From assembly GCA_959026535.1 (NCBI GenBank), contig CAUFMB010000028.1, forward strand, positions 1 to 29,394: a stretch of 29,394 nucleotides of DNA, given 5' to 3'. The notes below the pieces were generated by a model. That model was not told the origin of the DNA. It ran no database searches and saw only the letters and a program-made list of their open reading frames with translations. Positions 1 through 8,053 of this stretch are shown here, piece by piece. Position 1 is the first letter of the stretch; each line of letters starts with the position of its first letter. The stretch is from an uncultured Collinsella sp. GTDB taxonomy: Bacteria > Actinomycetota > Coriobacteriia > Coriobacteriales > Coriobacteriaceae. The position numbers and the translations under genes were made by a program.

Positions 1-97
1 ATCGAAATTTATCGATGGCCTATTTCAGACTGTAATGGGCGGCTGGGTTTGTATCGCATAGGGCCGCTCCCTTCTCGGGGGAAAGCGAGGCGATGCG

Positions 98-1540
98 CTA
101 CTGCGCGTCCGCCATAGTGTCGGCGAGCTCCTTGTACCAGAGTGCCGACTGCTTGATGTAGCGTTTTTGCGTGTCGAAGTCGATGTAGAACAGGCCGTAG
201 CGCTTGTTATAGCCATTGGCCCACGAGAACTGGTCCTGCAGGCTCCAGATAAAGTAGCCCTGGACGTCGACGCCCTCGGCGCGCGCCTGGAGCACCTTCT
301 CCATGTGCTGGTCGACAAAGTCGATGCGCTCGGGATCGGCGACGATGCCGTTTGCGTCGGGCTCGGGGTCCTTGTGGCCCAAGCCGTTTTCGGTGATATA
401 GATGACGGGGAGGTTGGGATAGGTGGCGCTGATGTGCTTGAGCGTGTCGTAGAGGCCTTGCGGGTAGATGAGCCAATCCCAGTCGGTGGTGGGGATACCC
501 GGCATATCGACCTGCTGCCCGACGCCCTTAAACTTAAAGCACGAGGTGCCCTTGTCTCCGGTGCCGTTAAAGCTGTTGGTTGACTCGCCATCGTAGGCGG
601 CGATAAACGCCGACTGATAGTAGTTGAGGCCGAACATATCGTTGCGGGGCGCCGCCTTGGCGAGCTCCTCCATGTCGCTGTCCTCAACCGTAAGTGTGGC
701 GTTGTTGGCACGCAGAATCTCGTTGATGAGTGAGAGGGTGCGCGCGGAGTAGTGACCCAGGAAGGCGCCGTCCATGATGAAGTCGGTGTAGAAGGCGTTG
801 TACAGGTCGGCGGCGTGCTGGTCGGCGGGCGAGTCGGTGGCAGGATATGCCGGCGTCAGGACGTTGACCATGCCAATGCGTCCGCCCAGGTGCTCGGTCT
901 CGTCAAGATCCTTATACAGGTTGACGGCGCGGGCGTGGGCAACGAGCTCGTTGTGCTGGCTCTGGATGCCGCTCGTCACATCAAAGTGATGGTTGGGCGG
1001 GAAGTTGCCTTGGATGTATTGGGAGTGCGAGAGGCTGATGAGCTCGTTGATGGTGAACCAATTCTTGACCTCGCGGAACTCGCGGAAGCAGAACTCGGCA
1101 TAGCGCACATAGGCGTCGACGGTCTTGCGGTTGAGCCAGTCGCCCTGGTTGAACAGGGCGGCGGGGGAGTCAAAGTGATGCAGGGACACATAGGGCTCGA
1201 CGCCATACTTTTTGCAGCAGGCGAACAGCTCGTGGTAGTGCTTAACGCCCTCGGCGAGGGGTTCGGCATCGTCGCCGTTGGGGAAGATGCGGGTCCAGGC
1301 GATGGACACACGAATGGCGTTGAGTCCATGCTCGGCAGAAAGGCGGATATCCTCCTCGTAGCGGTTGTAGAAATCACTGGCCGGGTCGGGCAAAAAGCGA
1401 CCCTGGGCGACAAGGTAATCGTCCCACATGGTCTTACCCTTGCCTGCCACCTTCGTGGAACCTTCCGTTTGGTACGCGGCGGTTGCGGCGCCCCAAACAA
1501 AGCCCTTCGGCAGCTGCTGTACGCGGTTTAGCAAAGACAT
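98..1540 (-). CDS. GH1 6-phospho-beta-galactosidase (second LacG paralogue)
   Basis: Cytoplasmic family 1 glycosidase of 480 residues, close to the roughly 470 of LacG. It should hydrolyse PTS-imported lactose-6-phosphate or a related phospho-beta-galactoside. The acid/base Glu lies in TINE (about 166) and the nucleophile Glu in YITENG (about 384). The phosphate-binding triad known from LacG (Ser, Lys, Tyr in SWANGYNKRY, about 439, 446 and 448) is intact. The Trp after that Ser is the residue associated with galacto rather than gluco specificity. I chose the ATG at 1540 (MSLLNR) because the GAGAGGG ribosome site is better spaced there than for the ATG at 1546. It stands alone, divergent from a LacI regulator with operators between them, so it is probably induced separately from lacEG. 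The exact phospho-disaccharide is not certain. Confidence 0.9.
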   Translation of the reverse strand: MSLLNRVQQLPKGFVWGAATAAYQTEGSTKVAGKGKTMWDDYLVAQGRFLPDPASDFYNRYEEDIRLSAEHGLNAIRVSIAWTRIFPNGDDAEPLAEGVKHYHELFACCKKYGVEPYVSLHHFDSPAALFNQGDWLNRKTVDAYVRYAEFCFREFREVKNWFTINELISLSHSQYIQGNFPPNHHFDVTSGIQSQHNELVAHARAVNLYKDLDETEHLGGRIGMVNVLTPAYPATDSPADQHAADLYNAFYTDFIMDGAFLGHYSARTLSLINEILRANNATLTVEDSDMEELAKAAPRNDMFGLNYYQSAFIAAYDGESTNSFNGTGDKGTSCFKFKGVGQQVDMPGIPTTDWDWLIYPQGLYDTLKHISATYPNLPVIYITENGLGHKDPEPDANGIVADPERIDFVDQHMEKVLQARAEGVDVQGYFIWSLQDQFSWANGYNKRYGLFYIDFDTQKRYIKQSALWYKELADTMADAQ

Positions 1541-1563
1541 ATGCATACACCCTCTCGTCTCGC

Positions 1564-1577
1564 TGTTCGATATTGTG
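1564..1577. promoter_or_regulatory. DeoR-type half-site motif upstream of the glycosidase gene
   Basis: Contains TGTTCGATATTGT, which is found exactly again at 7871 before lacF and, as its first 12 bases, in reverse at 21540-21551 before the aldolase gene. It lies only 24 bases upstream of the glycosidase start, so bound protein would block the leader. The core ATGTTCGAT/TGTTCGAT resembles the known GlpR (DeoR family) half-site. The binding protein is inferred. Confidence 0.5.
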
Positions 1578-1661
1578 CGTTTGCGCTCAGGAGGCTCCCT
1601 GGTTAGCGTTCAGCGGTGAAAAAGCCCGATAAACACTATCTTAAAATGATTAGAACCAAAA

Positions 1662-1675
1662 TGAGCACGTGAACA
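1662..1675. promoter_or_regulatory. LacI-type operator O1 (TGAGCAC half-site set)
   Basis: TGAGCACGTGAACA fits the TG-N3-AC-GT-N3-CA pattern with a central CG, typical of LacI-family operators. It lies 22 bp (two helical turns) from the next copy and upstream of the divergent glycosidase gene. Confidence 0.7.
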
Positions 1676-1683
1676 TTTGACAA

Positions 1684-1697
1684 TGAGCACGTTAACA
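1684..1697. promoter_or_regulatory. LacI-type operator O2 (TGAGCAC half-site set)
   Basis: TGAGCACGTTAACA: left half TGAGCAC and right half TGTTAAC when read on the other strand. It is in phase with the site at 1662, so two dimers could sit side by side on one face of the DNA. Confidence 0.72.
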
Positions 1698-1736
1698 TCC
1701 GGCTGGGATGTATAGAAACAAAACAACTTCAAACAG

Positions 1737-1758
1737 CCGCGAACGGTTGTATTTGTTC
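1737..1758. promoter_or_regulatory. CCGYGAACGGT motif followed by TATTTGTTC
   Basis: CCGCGAACGGT at 1737-1747 is identical to 9741-9751 in front of lacA. In both places TATTTGTTC follows, directly at 9751 and three bases later here. GAAC and GTTC form an inverted pair. Related sites occur at 6713, 7900, 7921 and 18058. Confidence 0.5.
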
Positions 1759-1773
1759 GGTAAGCGGTTTTGA

Positions 1774-1803
1774 TTGACAGAAGTTTTCATGTTGTGGTAT
1801 ATG
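1774..1803 (+). promoter_or_regulatory. Promoter for the first LacI regulator
   Basis: TTGACA at 1774-1779 and TATATG at 1798-1803, spaced by 18 bp. Transcription would start near 1810, so the operator at 1816-1829 would cover the start region. This suggests that the regulator represses its own gene. Confidence 0.55.
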
Positions 1804-1815
1804 GCTCGGGTATCA

Positions 1816-1829
1816 TGAGCACGTTATCA
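1816..1829. promoter_or_regulatory. LacI-type operator O3 (TGAGCAC half-site set)
   Basis: TGAGCACGTTATCA, a third member of the set, placed just downstream of the predicted promoter for the LacI gene. This is a position suited to autorepression. Confidence 0.68.
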
Positions 1830-1890
1830 ATGTATGTACGATGCGCCATGGGCGCGGGGAATAGTTGGGAAGCAGGTTAGCGTGGAAGGC

Positions 1891-2919
1891 ATGGATCAGC
1901 AGACAAGGAGTGGTCGTTCGGCGAGCGCGGCAGAGGTTGCGGCGCTCGCTGGCGTGAGCCGCCAGACTGTGTCTCGCGTGGTCAACGGTATGCCCAACGT
2001 GACGGAAAAGACGCGCAAGCGTGTGCTGGCCGCCATGGAAGAGCTGGGCTTTCGTCCCAATTTTGCTGGAGCGGCGTTGCGCGGCGGGTCGTATCGTTCT
2101 ATTGGCCTGTGCATGTACAACATCACACGTGTCGGTAACCTGGCGACGCTCGAGGGTATCATGCAAGCGGCGCGCGAGCACGATTTTGCCGTCACTATGA
2201 TCGAGATGGGCGGCGACAAGCCCTATGCACTTGCCGATGCCTCGCGCCGCATGGTCGAGCGACCCGTCGACGGCATGATTCTCAACATGAACCGCATGGC
2301 TCCCGATTTTGAGGAGTTTGTTCCCCAGCCGGGAGTGCGAACGGTCATCCTGTCCATGTATGCGCATCCGCGCTGCACGACGATCGACTCCGACCAGTAT
2401 GGTTCGTGCGAGCTGTTGACCAATTATCTGCTGGAACATGGTCACTCGAATATGCGGTTTGTGGCGGGTCCGGAAAACTCGATTTCCTCGCGTTTTCGTG
2501 AGGCCGGTTGGCGCGATACGCTGGTTCGTGCTCATGTCGATGCCGCTCCGATGCTGCGTGGCGATTGGAGTGCGGACAGTGGGTACGCCATGGGCGAGCG
2601 GATTGCGGCCGAGGTGCTTGCCGGCGGGTCGCAGGCGCCGACTGCCGTGCTTGCGGCAAATGACCAGATGGCGCTGGGCGTTATCGCCGCGCTCGAGAAC
2701 GCGGGCCTGTCCGTGCCCGACGACGTGAGCGTGGTTGGTATCGACGACGCACTCGAGGGACTTGTTCCTCACAATCGGCTGACGACGCTGCGATTTGATT
2801 TGCGCGGTGTCGGTAAGCTTGCGTTTGAGGCGGCGATTGGAGAGAGCTCGTCTATCGAGGCGATTCATGTGCCGAGCACGCTGGTCGAACGCTCGACTGT
2901 TAGGGACATACGGGGTTAG
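1891..2919 (+). CDS. LacI-family transcriptional regulator 1
   Basis: Repressor of 342 residues. The N-terminal helix-turn-helix is AAEVAALAGVSRQTVSRVVN, followed by a hinge region (RPNFAGAALRGG) and a periplasmic-binding-protein-like effector domain that ends with the family pattern VPDDVSVVGIDDALEG. The first specificity residue of the recognition helix (LacI Tyr17 equivalent) is Arg. The start is uncertain. ATG 1891 gives an N-terminus of the same length as the third regulator; GTG 1882, with AGCAGG five bases upstream, is a good alternative; ATG 1834 has no ribosome site. Three matching operators lie in the gap towards the divergent glycosidase, which is the likely target along with the gene itself. 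The effector is unknown, presumably a galactoside or its phosphate. Confidence 0.9.
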   Translation: MDQQTRSGRSASAAEVAALAGVSRQTVSRVVNGMPNVTEKTRKRVLAAMEELGFRPNFAGAALRGGSYRSIGLCMYNITRVGNLATLEGIMQAAREHDFAVTMIEMGGDKPYALADASRRMVERPVDGMILNMNRMAPDFEEFVPQPGVRTVILSMYAHPRCTTIDSDQYGSCELLTNYLLEHGHSNMRFVAGPENSISSRFREAGWRDTLVRAHVDAAPMLRGDWSADSGYAMGERIAAEVLAGGSQAPTAVLAANDQMALGVIAALENAGLSVPDDVSVVGIDDALEGLVPHNRLTTLRFDLRGVGKLAFEAAIGESSSIEAIHVPSTLVERSTVRDIRG

Positions 2920-2926
2920 GTCCTAC

Positions 2927-3078
2927 TCCGTTTGTCTCGATTTGTAACAGGTAGACGGTCAAAAGCGGGCTACGTGTTACAGATTTAGATTCTTCGGAAA
3001 GAGCAATCCTGTTCGTCTCAATCTGTAACAGCTAGGACCCAAAAACTCGGCTAGATGTTACAGATTGAGACAAACGGA
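2927..3078. repeat. Nested palindromic repeat block (TGTTACAGAT type)
   Basis: Four alternating copies of GTAACAG and its complement. The outer arms (2927-2950 and 3056-3078) are near-perfect complements that include GTCTCAATCTGTAACA-like sequence. Two inner palindromes (about 2943-2983 and 3010-3075) have stems extended by GTAG/CTAC and CTAG/CTAG. It fills the gap between the convergent LacI and lacG genes, and no gene is visible in it. Confidence 0.75.
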
Positions 3079-3090
3079 CCCCGAACCGCC

Positions 3091-3134
3091 CAAAAAGACC
3101 GGGGGCGGCGCGCCGTGTGACGTGCCACCCCCGG
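3091..3134 (-). terminator. Rho-independent terminator of lacEG
   Basis: Read on the minus strand, CCGGGGGTGGC pairs with GCCGCCCCCGG around a 14-base loop and is followed by TCTTTTTGG. It lies about 60 bases past the lacG stop. Confidence 0.75.
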
Positions 3135-3196
3135 CTGAGAAATGGGGGACAGGTTATGTGGGCGGTGCAACTCCGCCAACCGCTCGTCGCAAGCCG

Positions 3197-4636
3197 CTAG
3201 TCCAGACGACGGGTCTGCGCTACGTGCTTGTACCAGTAGGCGCTTGCCTTGGGCGTGCGCTTCTGGGTTTCAAAGTCAACGTAGAAGAAGCCGTAACGCT
3301 TGTTGTAGCCATTGGTCCAGGAGAACTGATCCTGCAGGCTCCACAGGAAGTAGCCGCCTACGTTGACACCCACCTCCATGGCCTTGAGCAGCCAGCGCAG
3401 GTGCTGCTCGATGTAGTCGATGCGCGGCTGGTCGTCCACAAAACCGTCCTTGTAGGGGTCCTTGTAGCCCATGCCGTTCTCGGTGATGAAGATCTGCTTG
3501 TAGTTGGGGTAGCGCTGCTTAATGTAGACGAGCAGATCGAACAGGCCCTCGGGATAGATGATCCAGTCCCAGTCGGTGGTGGGGATGCCGGGCTTGTTCA
3601 CATGCTCGCCAATGCCCTTGACGCGCCAGCGGCCGGTGCCCTTCTCTCCCGTACCGTTGTGGTGCAGGTCGTTCTCGCCATCGTAGGCCTTCAAGAAGCG
3701 GCACTGGTAGTTGTTAACGCCCAGGTAGTCGTTGTAGAGCGCGGCCTCGCGCATGATTTCCAGATCCTCGTTTAGGATCTGGATGGTGCCGCCCGAGACG
3801 GCAGCCAGGCGGTTGGCGCACTCGAGGGTGTCGGGCGCGTAGTCGCCGCGGAACGTCGCGTCGAGCAAGAACTGGTTTTGCAGCACGTGCTCGTTGTTGG
3901 CGGCCTTGATATCGGCGGGGTCGTTCTCGTTGAGCGGGTACTTGAACTCCAACGACTGAATGACGCCGATCTTGCCCTTAAAGCCGCCGTTGTGGAAGGC
4001 CAGCACGGCCTTGGCGTGGGCGAGCATCATGTTGTGCTCGCACTGGAAGGCCTCGGCAAGATGCGCCTTGACGCCACCGGGGAAGGTGCCCTCGATGTAG
4101 GTGTTGGAGGCGTCGGCCCAGATCTCGTTAAAGGTGAACCAGTAGGTCACCTGGTCGGCGTACTCCTTAAAGCAGAAGGTGGCAAAGTCCACAAAGGCAT
4201 CGATGGTCTCGCGGTTGAGGAAGTCGCCCTTCTCAAAGAGGGGCAGCGGCGTATCGAAGTGATGCAGCGTGACGAACGGCTCAACGTGGTGCTTATGGCA
4301 CTCGGCGAAGAGGTCGTGGTAGAACTGCACACCCTCGGGGTTGATTTCGCCGGTGCCGTTGGGGAAGATGCGGCTCCAGGCGATGGAGAGGCGGATGCCG
4401 TTGATACCGAACTCCTCGCACAGCTCCAAGTCGACGGGGTACTGGTTGTAGAAGTCCGAAGCGGGATCGGGGGAGAAGCGCCCCTGGGCCTCCAGGAAGT
4501 CGTCCCAGGCGACTTTGCCCTTACCGTGAGTGCGGGTCTCGCCCTCTACCTGGTAGGCAGCAGTGGCGCCGCCAAAGACAAAGTCCTCGGGAAACTGCGC
4601 AGGCGGGTTAGTGACGCTAGCAGGGTTAACGGACAT
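3197..4636 (-). CDS. lacG: 6-phospho-beta-galactosidase LacG
   Basis: Cytoplasmic GH1 enzyme of 479 residues that splits lactose-6-phosphate into glucose and galactose-6-phosphate. From recall it is very like Gram-positive LacG throughout (LPEDFVFGGATAAYQ-type start, HHFDTPLPLF, DWDWIIYPEGLFD). The acid/base Glu is in TFNE (about 171) and the nucleophile in FITENG (about 386). The LacG phosphate triad is Ser439, Lys446 and Tyr448 in SWTNGYNKRY, and Trp440 marks galacto specificity. It is the second gene after lacE, 66 bp downstream, with a strong hairpin in the gap. The ribosome site is weak (TTGGATCATC before ATG), so translation may depend on the upstream gene or on processing at the hairpin. 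It is the better candidate for the main lactose enzyme of the two paralogues. Confidence 0.95.
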   Translation of the reverse strand: MSVNPASVTNPPAQFPEDFVFGGATAAYQVEGETRTHGKGKVAWDDFLEAQGRFSPDPASDFYNQYPVDLELCEEFGINGIRLSIAWSRIFPNGTGEINPEGVQFYHDLFAECHKHHVEPFVTLHHFDTPLPLFEKGDFLNRETIDAFVDFATFCFKEYADQVTYWFTFNEIWADASNTYIEGTFPGGVKAHLAEAFQCEHNMMLAHAKAVLAFHNGGFKGKIGVIQSLEFKYPLNENDPADIKAANNEHVLQNQFLLDATFRGDYAPDTLECANRLAAVSGGTIQILNEDLEIMREAALYNDYLGVNNYQCRFLKAYDGENDLHHNGTGEKGTGRWRVKGIGEHVNKPGIPTTDWDWIIYPEGLFDLLVYIKQRYPNYKQIFITENGMGYKDPYKDGFVDDQPRIDYIEQHLRWLLKAMEVGVNVGGYFLWSLQDQFSWTNGYNKRYGFFYVDFETQKRTPKASAYWYKHVAQTRRLD

Positions 4637-4660
4637 GATGATCCAATCGTCTAATTCGAA

Positions 4661-4692
4661 GGGCCAGCCGGCTGCTGATGGTCGGCTGGCCC
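4661..4692 (-). other. Intercistronic hairpin between lacE and lacG
   Basis: GGGCCAGCCG and its complement form a 12-bp stem with an 8-base loop in the 66-bp gap. No T-run follows on either strand, so it is more likely an mRNA-stabilising or processing hairpin, or a leaky attenuator, than a full terminator. Confidence 0.6.
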
Positions 4693-4702
4693 TGAGCGTT
4701 AC

Positions 4703-6478
4703 TTACTTCGAGAGTTGCTCGCTTACGAAGGCGAGAGACTTATCGCCGTTCTGGGAGAGCTCGATGTACTGTTTACCGCGGCAAGCGACGCACTTGTTGC
4801 CCACGCGCTCGCAGTCCTTTTGCAGGTCGGCCAGGTAGCTGGCGGCCTGCGGGGCCAGGACGACCAGGTCAAAGTCGGGGAGCATGTCGACATGGTTGCC
4901 ATAGGCCTCGGCAGCGGTTTCAAGATCGATGCCGCGCTCTTTGGCGGCCTTGGCCAGTGCGTTGGCGAGCAGGCCCGAGGTTCCGCCGCCCTGGCAGAGC
5001 ACGAGCACGCGCTTGCCGTTGAGGTCGCTGGCGGTCGTTGCCTCGGCAGCGGGTGCTGCAGAAGCGGCGGGGGCGTCGGACTTCACGGCCTCGGCAGCAG
5101 CGCCGGCGGCAACGCTCTTGGCGTCAGCCTTGCCCTGGAAGGCATCGTTGAGCTTGGCGGCCTTCTCGGCGTTCTTGGCGTCGAGCTCCTCCTGGGAGAT
5201 CTCGGCCTCCTCGGCGCACTTCTGGGCGTCATAGGCACGGAAGAACGGATAGTACAGGGCAAAGTCGACGACCAGGATGATGGCGAGCATCACAAAGGCG
5301 AGCGGCTGGAAGCCCAGGCCCATGATGGTGCCGATGGGGCCGGGGACGGTCCAAGGCAGGGTGTACATAAAGCCGTTCATGCCCAAGAAGTCGATAAAGA
5401 TCTTGAGGATCCAGATGTTGGCGATCGGGGCAAAGACAAACGGGACAAAGAAGACGGGGTTGAGCACGATGGGCGCAGCGAACAGCAGCGGTTCGTTGAC
5501 AGCGAAGCAGACCGGGACGATGGCGGCCTTACCGACAGCGCGCATCTCCTGAGACTTGGCCAGGAAGCAGAACATAAAGACCAGGACGAGCGTGGCGCCG
5601 GTGCCGCCCATGCAGACGACGAAGTACTGGGCACCCTGGGTCAGAACAGCGGAAGCGTGCTGACCGGCCTGGAACGCAGCCAGGTTGTCGGTCATGTTGG
5701 CAACGAGAGCGGCGGCGATGGCGGGCTCGACGATCGAGGGGCCGTGGACGCCCACGAACCAGAACAGGCTCATGGCGCCGTAGATCACAGCGAGGCCGAT
5801 GTAGCCATCGGCAGCGGTGAACAGGGGCTGGAACACCTGGATGACACCCTGGGCAAAGCAGAAGCCAAAAGCAGCGCGGAAGACGATGTCAAACACCCAA
5901 AAGACGGTGATGCAAACGGAGAAGGGGATGATGTCCTTAAAGGTCTGCGAAATGTTGGGCGGAACCTGCTCGGGCATCTTGACGGTGATGTTGCGCTTAA
6001 TGAAGAACTTGTAGATGATGCCGGTCACAAACGCAGCGATGAAGGCAGTCAGCAGGCCCTTGGAACCAAGGTAAGTGGTGTTGAAGCCGCTGGCAGCGTC
6101 CGTGGCGATCGTGTCGCTCGAAAGGAGCAAGAAGCCGATGATGGCCGCGCACATGCATGAGATAAAGTTAATCTGGTTATTCTTGGGCAGGTCGCGGTTC
6201 TGAGCGTCGGCGAAGTGCTTGGCCGTGGTGGCAGCGCAGGCGATGGCCAGGATACCCATGGAGTAGTTGTAGCACTTCCACAGGGCGTTGTTGATGTCAT
6301 CGGGCCAGTAGAAACCCCAGATGTTGGGGACCGAGGCCACCAAGCAGAAGATGGACGAGAAGATGATGATGGGGATGACGGAGATAAAGCCGTCGCGGAT
6401 CGCCTTGAGGTACTTGTTGCGGGCGATCGCGTTGAAAAGGGGCTGGCCCTTTTCGATGGTGGCGATGAGTTGCTCCAT
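4703..6478 (-). CDS. lacE: Lactose-specific PTS permease EIICB (LacE)
   Basis: Membrane protein of 591 residues that imports lactose and phosphorylates it at the 6 position. The EIIC domain spans about 1-420 with many hydrophobic segments and the conserved regions VHGPSIVEP (about 244-252) and NEPLLFAAPIVLNP (about 328-341). An Ala/Lys-rich linker follows (about 420-487). The EIIB domain is C-terminal, with the phosphorylated Cys at about 495 in VLVLCQGGGTSGLLAN. The length is slightly above the roughly 570 of staphylococcal and lactococcal LacE, because of the linker. An AGGAG site sits six bases before the ATG. It forms an operon with lacG and is divergent from a LacI regulator with operators at 6542 and 6662. 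Its EIIA partner is the separate lacF at 8054. Confidence 0.95.
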   Translation of the reverse strand: MEQLIATIEKGQPLFNAIARNKYLKAIRDGFISVIPIIIFSSIFCLVASVPNIWGFYWPDDINNALWKCYNYSMGILAIACAATTAKHFADAQNRDLPKNNQINFISCMCAAIIGFLLLSSDTIATDAASGFNTTYLGSKGLLTAFIAAFVTGIIYKFFIKRNITVKMPEQVPPNISQTFKDIIPFSVCITVFWVFDIVFRAAFGFCFAQGVIQVFQPLFTAADGYIGLAVIYGAMSLFWFVGVHGPSIVEPAIAAALVANMTDNLAAFQAGQHASAVLTQGAQYFVVCMGGTGATLVLVFMFCFLAKSQEMRAVGKAAIVPVCFAVNEPLLFAAPIVLNPVFFVPFVFAPIANIWILKIFIDFLGMNGFMYTLPWTVPGPIGTIMGLGFQPLAFVMLAIILVVDFALYYPFFRAYDAQKCAEEAEISQEELDAKNAEKAAKLNDAFQGKADAKSVAAGAAAEAVKSDAPAASAAPAAEATTASDLNGKRVLVLCQGGGTSGLLANALAKAAKERGIDLETAAEAYGNHVDMLPDFDLVVLAPQAASYLADLQKDCERVGNKCVACRGKQYIELSQNGDKSLAFVSEQLSK

Positions 6479-6541
6479 GCAAAGCTCCTAAGAGTCGGTG
6501 GGTTAGCAACGATGGTAACTTTGGGTGTCTGTTTTCCAAAA

Positions 6542-6555
6542 TGTTGACGTTGCCA
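6542..6555. promoter_or_regulatory. LacI-type operator (TGGCAAC half-site set) near lacE
   Basis: TGTTGACGTTGCCA fits TG-N3-AC-GT-N3-CA; the halves are TGTTGAC and TGGCAAC. It lies 64 bp upstream of lacE. A degenerate copy may be present at 6505-6518. Confidence 0.68.
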
Positions 6556-6661
6556 TTTTGCGACACAAAAAAAGACGCGAACCGGTGGCCCCTGTGCCTG
6601 TGGACCGTCGATTCCTTGCGCGTAAACGTCTGAGCCGCCCGGTGGCTCCGTGTTTGCACAA

Positions 6662-6675
6662 TGGCAACGTTAACA
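6662..6675. promoter_or_regulatory. LacI-type operator (TGGCAAC half-site set), middle copy
   Basis: TGGCAACGTTAACA, with halves TGGCAAC and TGTTAAC. It is exactly 120 bp from the copy at 6542, a distance that would suit looping. Confidence 0.7.
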
Positions 6676-6690
6676 TTTGGGCGACAAAAG

Positions 6691-6723
6691 CCGTTCGGGG
6701 ACGTGGAATTGTCGGTGAACGGT
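6691..6723. promoter_or_regulatory. CCGTTC/GAACGG inverted pair with shared motif
   Basis: CGGTGAACGGT at 6713-6723 belongs to the CCGYGAACGGT motif found in the other lac/gal promoters. Its complement core CCGTTC lies at 6691-6696, giving an inverted pair across 20 bp. Confidence 0.4.
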
Positions 6724-6805
6724 AGGTTTTGGGTGGTGAGCGTATAGCGGAGGAGGCGTTAGATATACTTGAAGGCGTTCATTTTGTCTGTTGGGATGTC
6801 TGCAA

Positions 6806-6819
6806 TGGCATCGTTGACA
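6806..6819. promoter_or_regulatory. LacI-type operator (TGGCAAC half-site set) at lacI2 start
   Basis: TGGCATCGTTGACA, one mismatch from the pattern, placed 15 bp before the regulator's ATG. This suggests autoregulation. Confidence 0.62.
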
Positions 6820-6834
6820 TAGAAAGATCGACCT

Positions 6835-7839
6835 ATGGGCGCTGTTAAAAAATCGGTATCCGTCAAGGACGTGGCACGTCTTGCGGGCGTCTCTGAGCAG
6901 ACGGTCTCGCGCACCGTGCACGATTCGCCCAGCGTGCGCCCCGAGACCAAGGAGCGCGTGCGTGCCGCCATGCGCGAGCTGGGGTATCGCCCCAATTTTG
7001 CCGGCCGGTCGCTGCGCCGCGGCAAGTTCAAGACCGTCGGCGTTGCCATGTTCAACATCACCGGCACCGGAAACCTCGACCGCATGGAGGGTTTTGCAGC
7101 CGCCGCCGACAAGCACGGCTATGCCATCACCCTTACTAAAGTAGATGGGCATCCCTACACCCTCGAGAGCGCGTCGTCGCGCATGAGTGCGCTGCCGGTG
7201 GACGGTATGGTTGTGATTATGAACCGCATGCCGGCAGACTTTGGCACCTTTGAGCCGCTGCCCGGCATGCAGACGGTGCTCGTTACCATGCTGGAGCACC
7301 CGCTGTGCTCGACGGTCGATAACGATCAGTTCGATTGCTCGCGCCAGGTGGTCGAGTATCTGCTGGAGCAAGGGCACAAGACGGTGCACTTTATCTCGTG
7401 CCCCGAGCGCTCGCTTTCGGGCATGCAGCGCGAGGAAGGCTGGCGCGAGACCCTGCGTGCGCATGGCATCGAGCCGCCGAGGCTTATCCGCGGTGACTGG
7501 ACGGCGCAGAGCGGATATGCCGCCGGTCAGGCTCTGGCGGACGATCCGAGCTGCACGGCCGTCTATGCTTCGAACGATGCTATGGCCTATGGCTGCATTC
7601 GCGGGCTCGAGTCGCGCGGGAGGCGCGTGCCCGAGGACGTGAGCGTGGTGGGCGTTGACGATAGCTTGGGCGATATCGTGCCCGATCGCCGCCTGACTAC
7701 GGTGCGCTTTGACAACAAGCGCGTTGGCATGTGGGCGGTCGACAAGATTGCCGGCGCCGAGGACGCTGCACCCGGTGTGGAGCACATGCTGTTTCCGGGC
7801 GTGCTCGTCGAGGGCGATACGGTGCGCGATGTACGCTAG
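6835..7839 (+). CDS. LacI-family transcriptional regulator 2
   Basis: Repressor of 334 residues, probably controlling the divergent lacEG operon and itself. Its helix-turn-helix reads KDVARLAGVSEQTVSRTVHD. The first specificity residue of the recognition helix is Glu, where its two paralogues in this window have Arg and Gln. The hinge is RPNFAGRSLRRG and the effector-domain end is VPEDVSVVGVDDSLGD. It starts at ATG 6835 with only a weak AAAGATCG ribosome site. Three operators of the TGGCAAC set lie in the 356-bp gap to lacE. The ligand is not evident; lactose-derived phospho-sugars are likely. lacF lies downstream behind a separate regulatory region. Confidence 0.92.
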   Translation: MGAVKKSVSVKDVARLAGVSEQTVSRTVHDSPSVRPETKERVRAAMRELGYRPNFAGRSLRRGKFKTVGVAMFNITGTGNLDRMEGFAAAADKHGYAITLTKVDGHPYTLESASSRMSALPVDGMVVIMNRMPADFGTFEPLPGMQTVLVTMLEHPLCSTVDNDQFDCSRQVVEYLLEQGHKTVHFISCPERSLSGMQREEGWRETLRAHGIEPPRLIRGDWTAQSGYAAGQALADDPSCTAVYASNDAMAYGCIRGLESRGRRVPEDVSVVGVDDSLGDIVPDRRLTTVRFDNKRVGMWAVDKIAGAEDAAPGVEHMLFPGVLVEGDTVRDVR

Positions 7840-7870
7840 GGCGCGGGTCTGTTTGGGTCGCCGCTAATTG

Positions 7871-7931
7871 TGTTCGATATTGTTCAGATTGGTTTAAAAA
7901 CCGTTCACGGGCGAATAGTGACCGTTCATAG
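7871..7931. promoter_or_regulatory. lacF regulatory region: TGTTC repeats and paired ACCGTTC motifs
   Basis: TGTTCGATATTGTTC (7871-7885) is a direct repeat of TGTTC with a 10-bp period. ACCGTTCACGG (7900-7910) is the exact complement of CCGTGAACGGT at 18058 in the galK region. ACCGTTCATAG (7921-7931) repeats it 21 bp further on, two helical turns away. A weak promoter may follow (TTGTTT 7961, TCATAC 7984, 17-bp spacing). Confidence 0.5.
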
Positions 7932-8053
7932 CTCAAAATTACGTTTTGCGCTGTTCTTTTTTGTTTGAATGTTATTGTTTCTGTCATACACAACGCAGCG
8001 CGTATGCCCGGACGCGATGCTCTCCATTGGTTCATATGTGAAAGGAACGCAAT

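Noticed and set aside
1711..1716. TATAGA as -10 box paired with TTGACA at 1677
   Set aside because: Spacing is 28 bp, far too long; the TTGACA/TATATG pair at 1774-1803 is better.
1834..1890. Longer N-terminus for LacI regulator 1 from ATG 1834
   Set aside because: No ribosome site, and it adds about 19 residues not found in the other two regulators; GTG 1882 remains possible.
4715..6160. A 481-residue open frame on the plus strand opposite lacE
   Set aside because: It is the antisense of lacE, made open by the GC-rich codon pattern; its product is Gly/Asp/Val-rich with no domain and it has no ribosome site.
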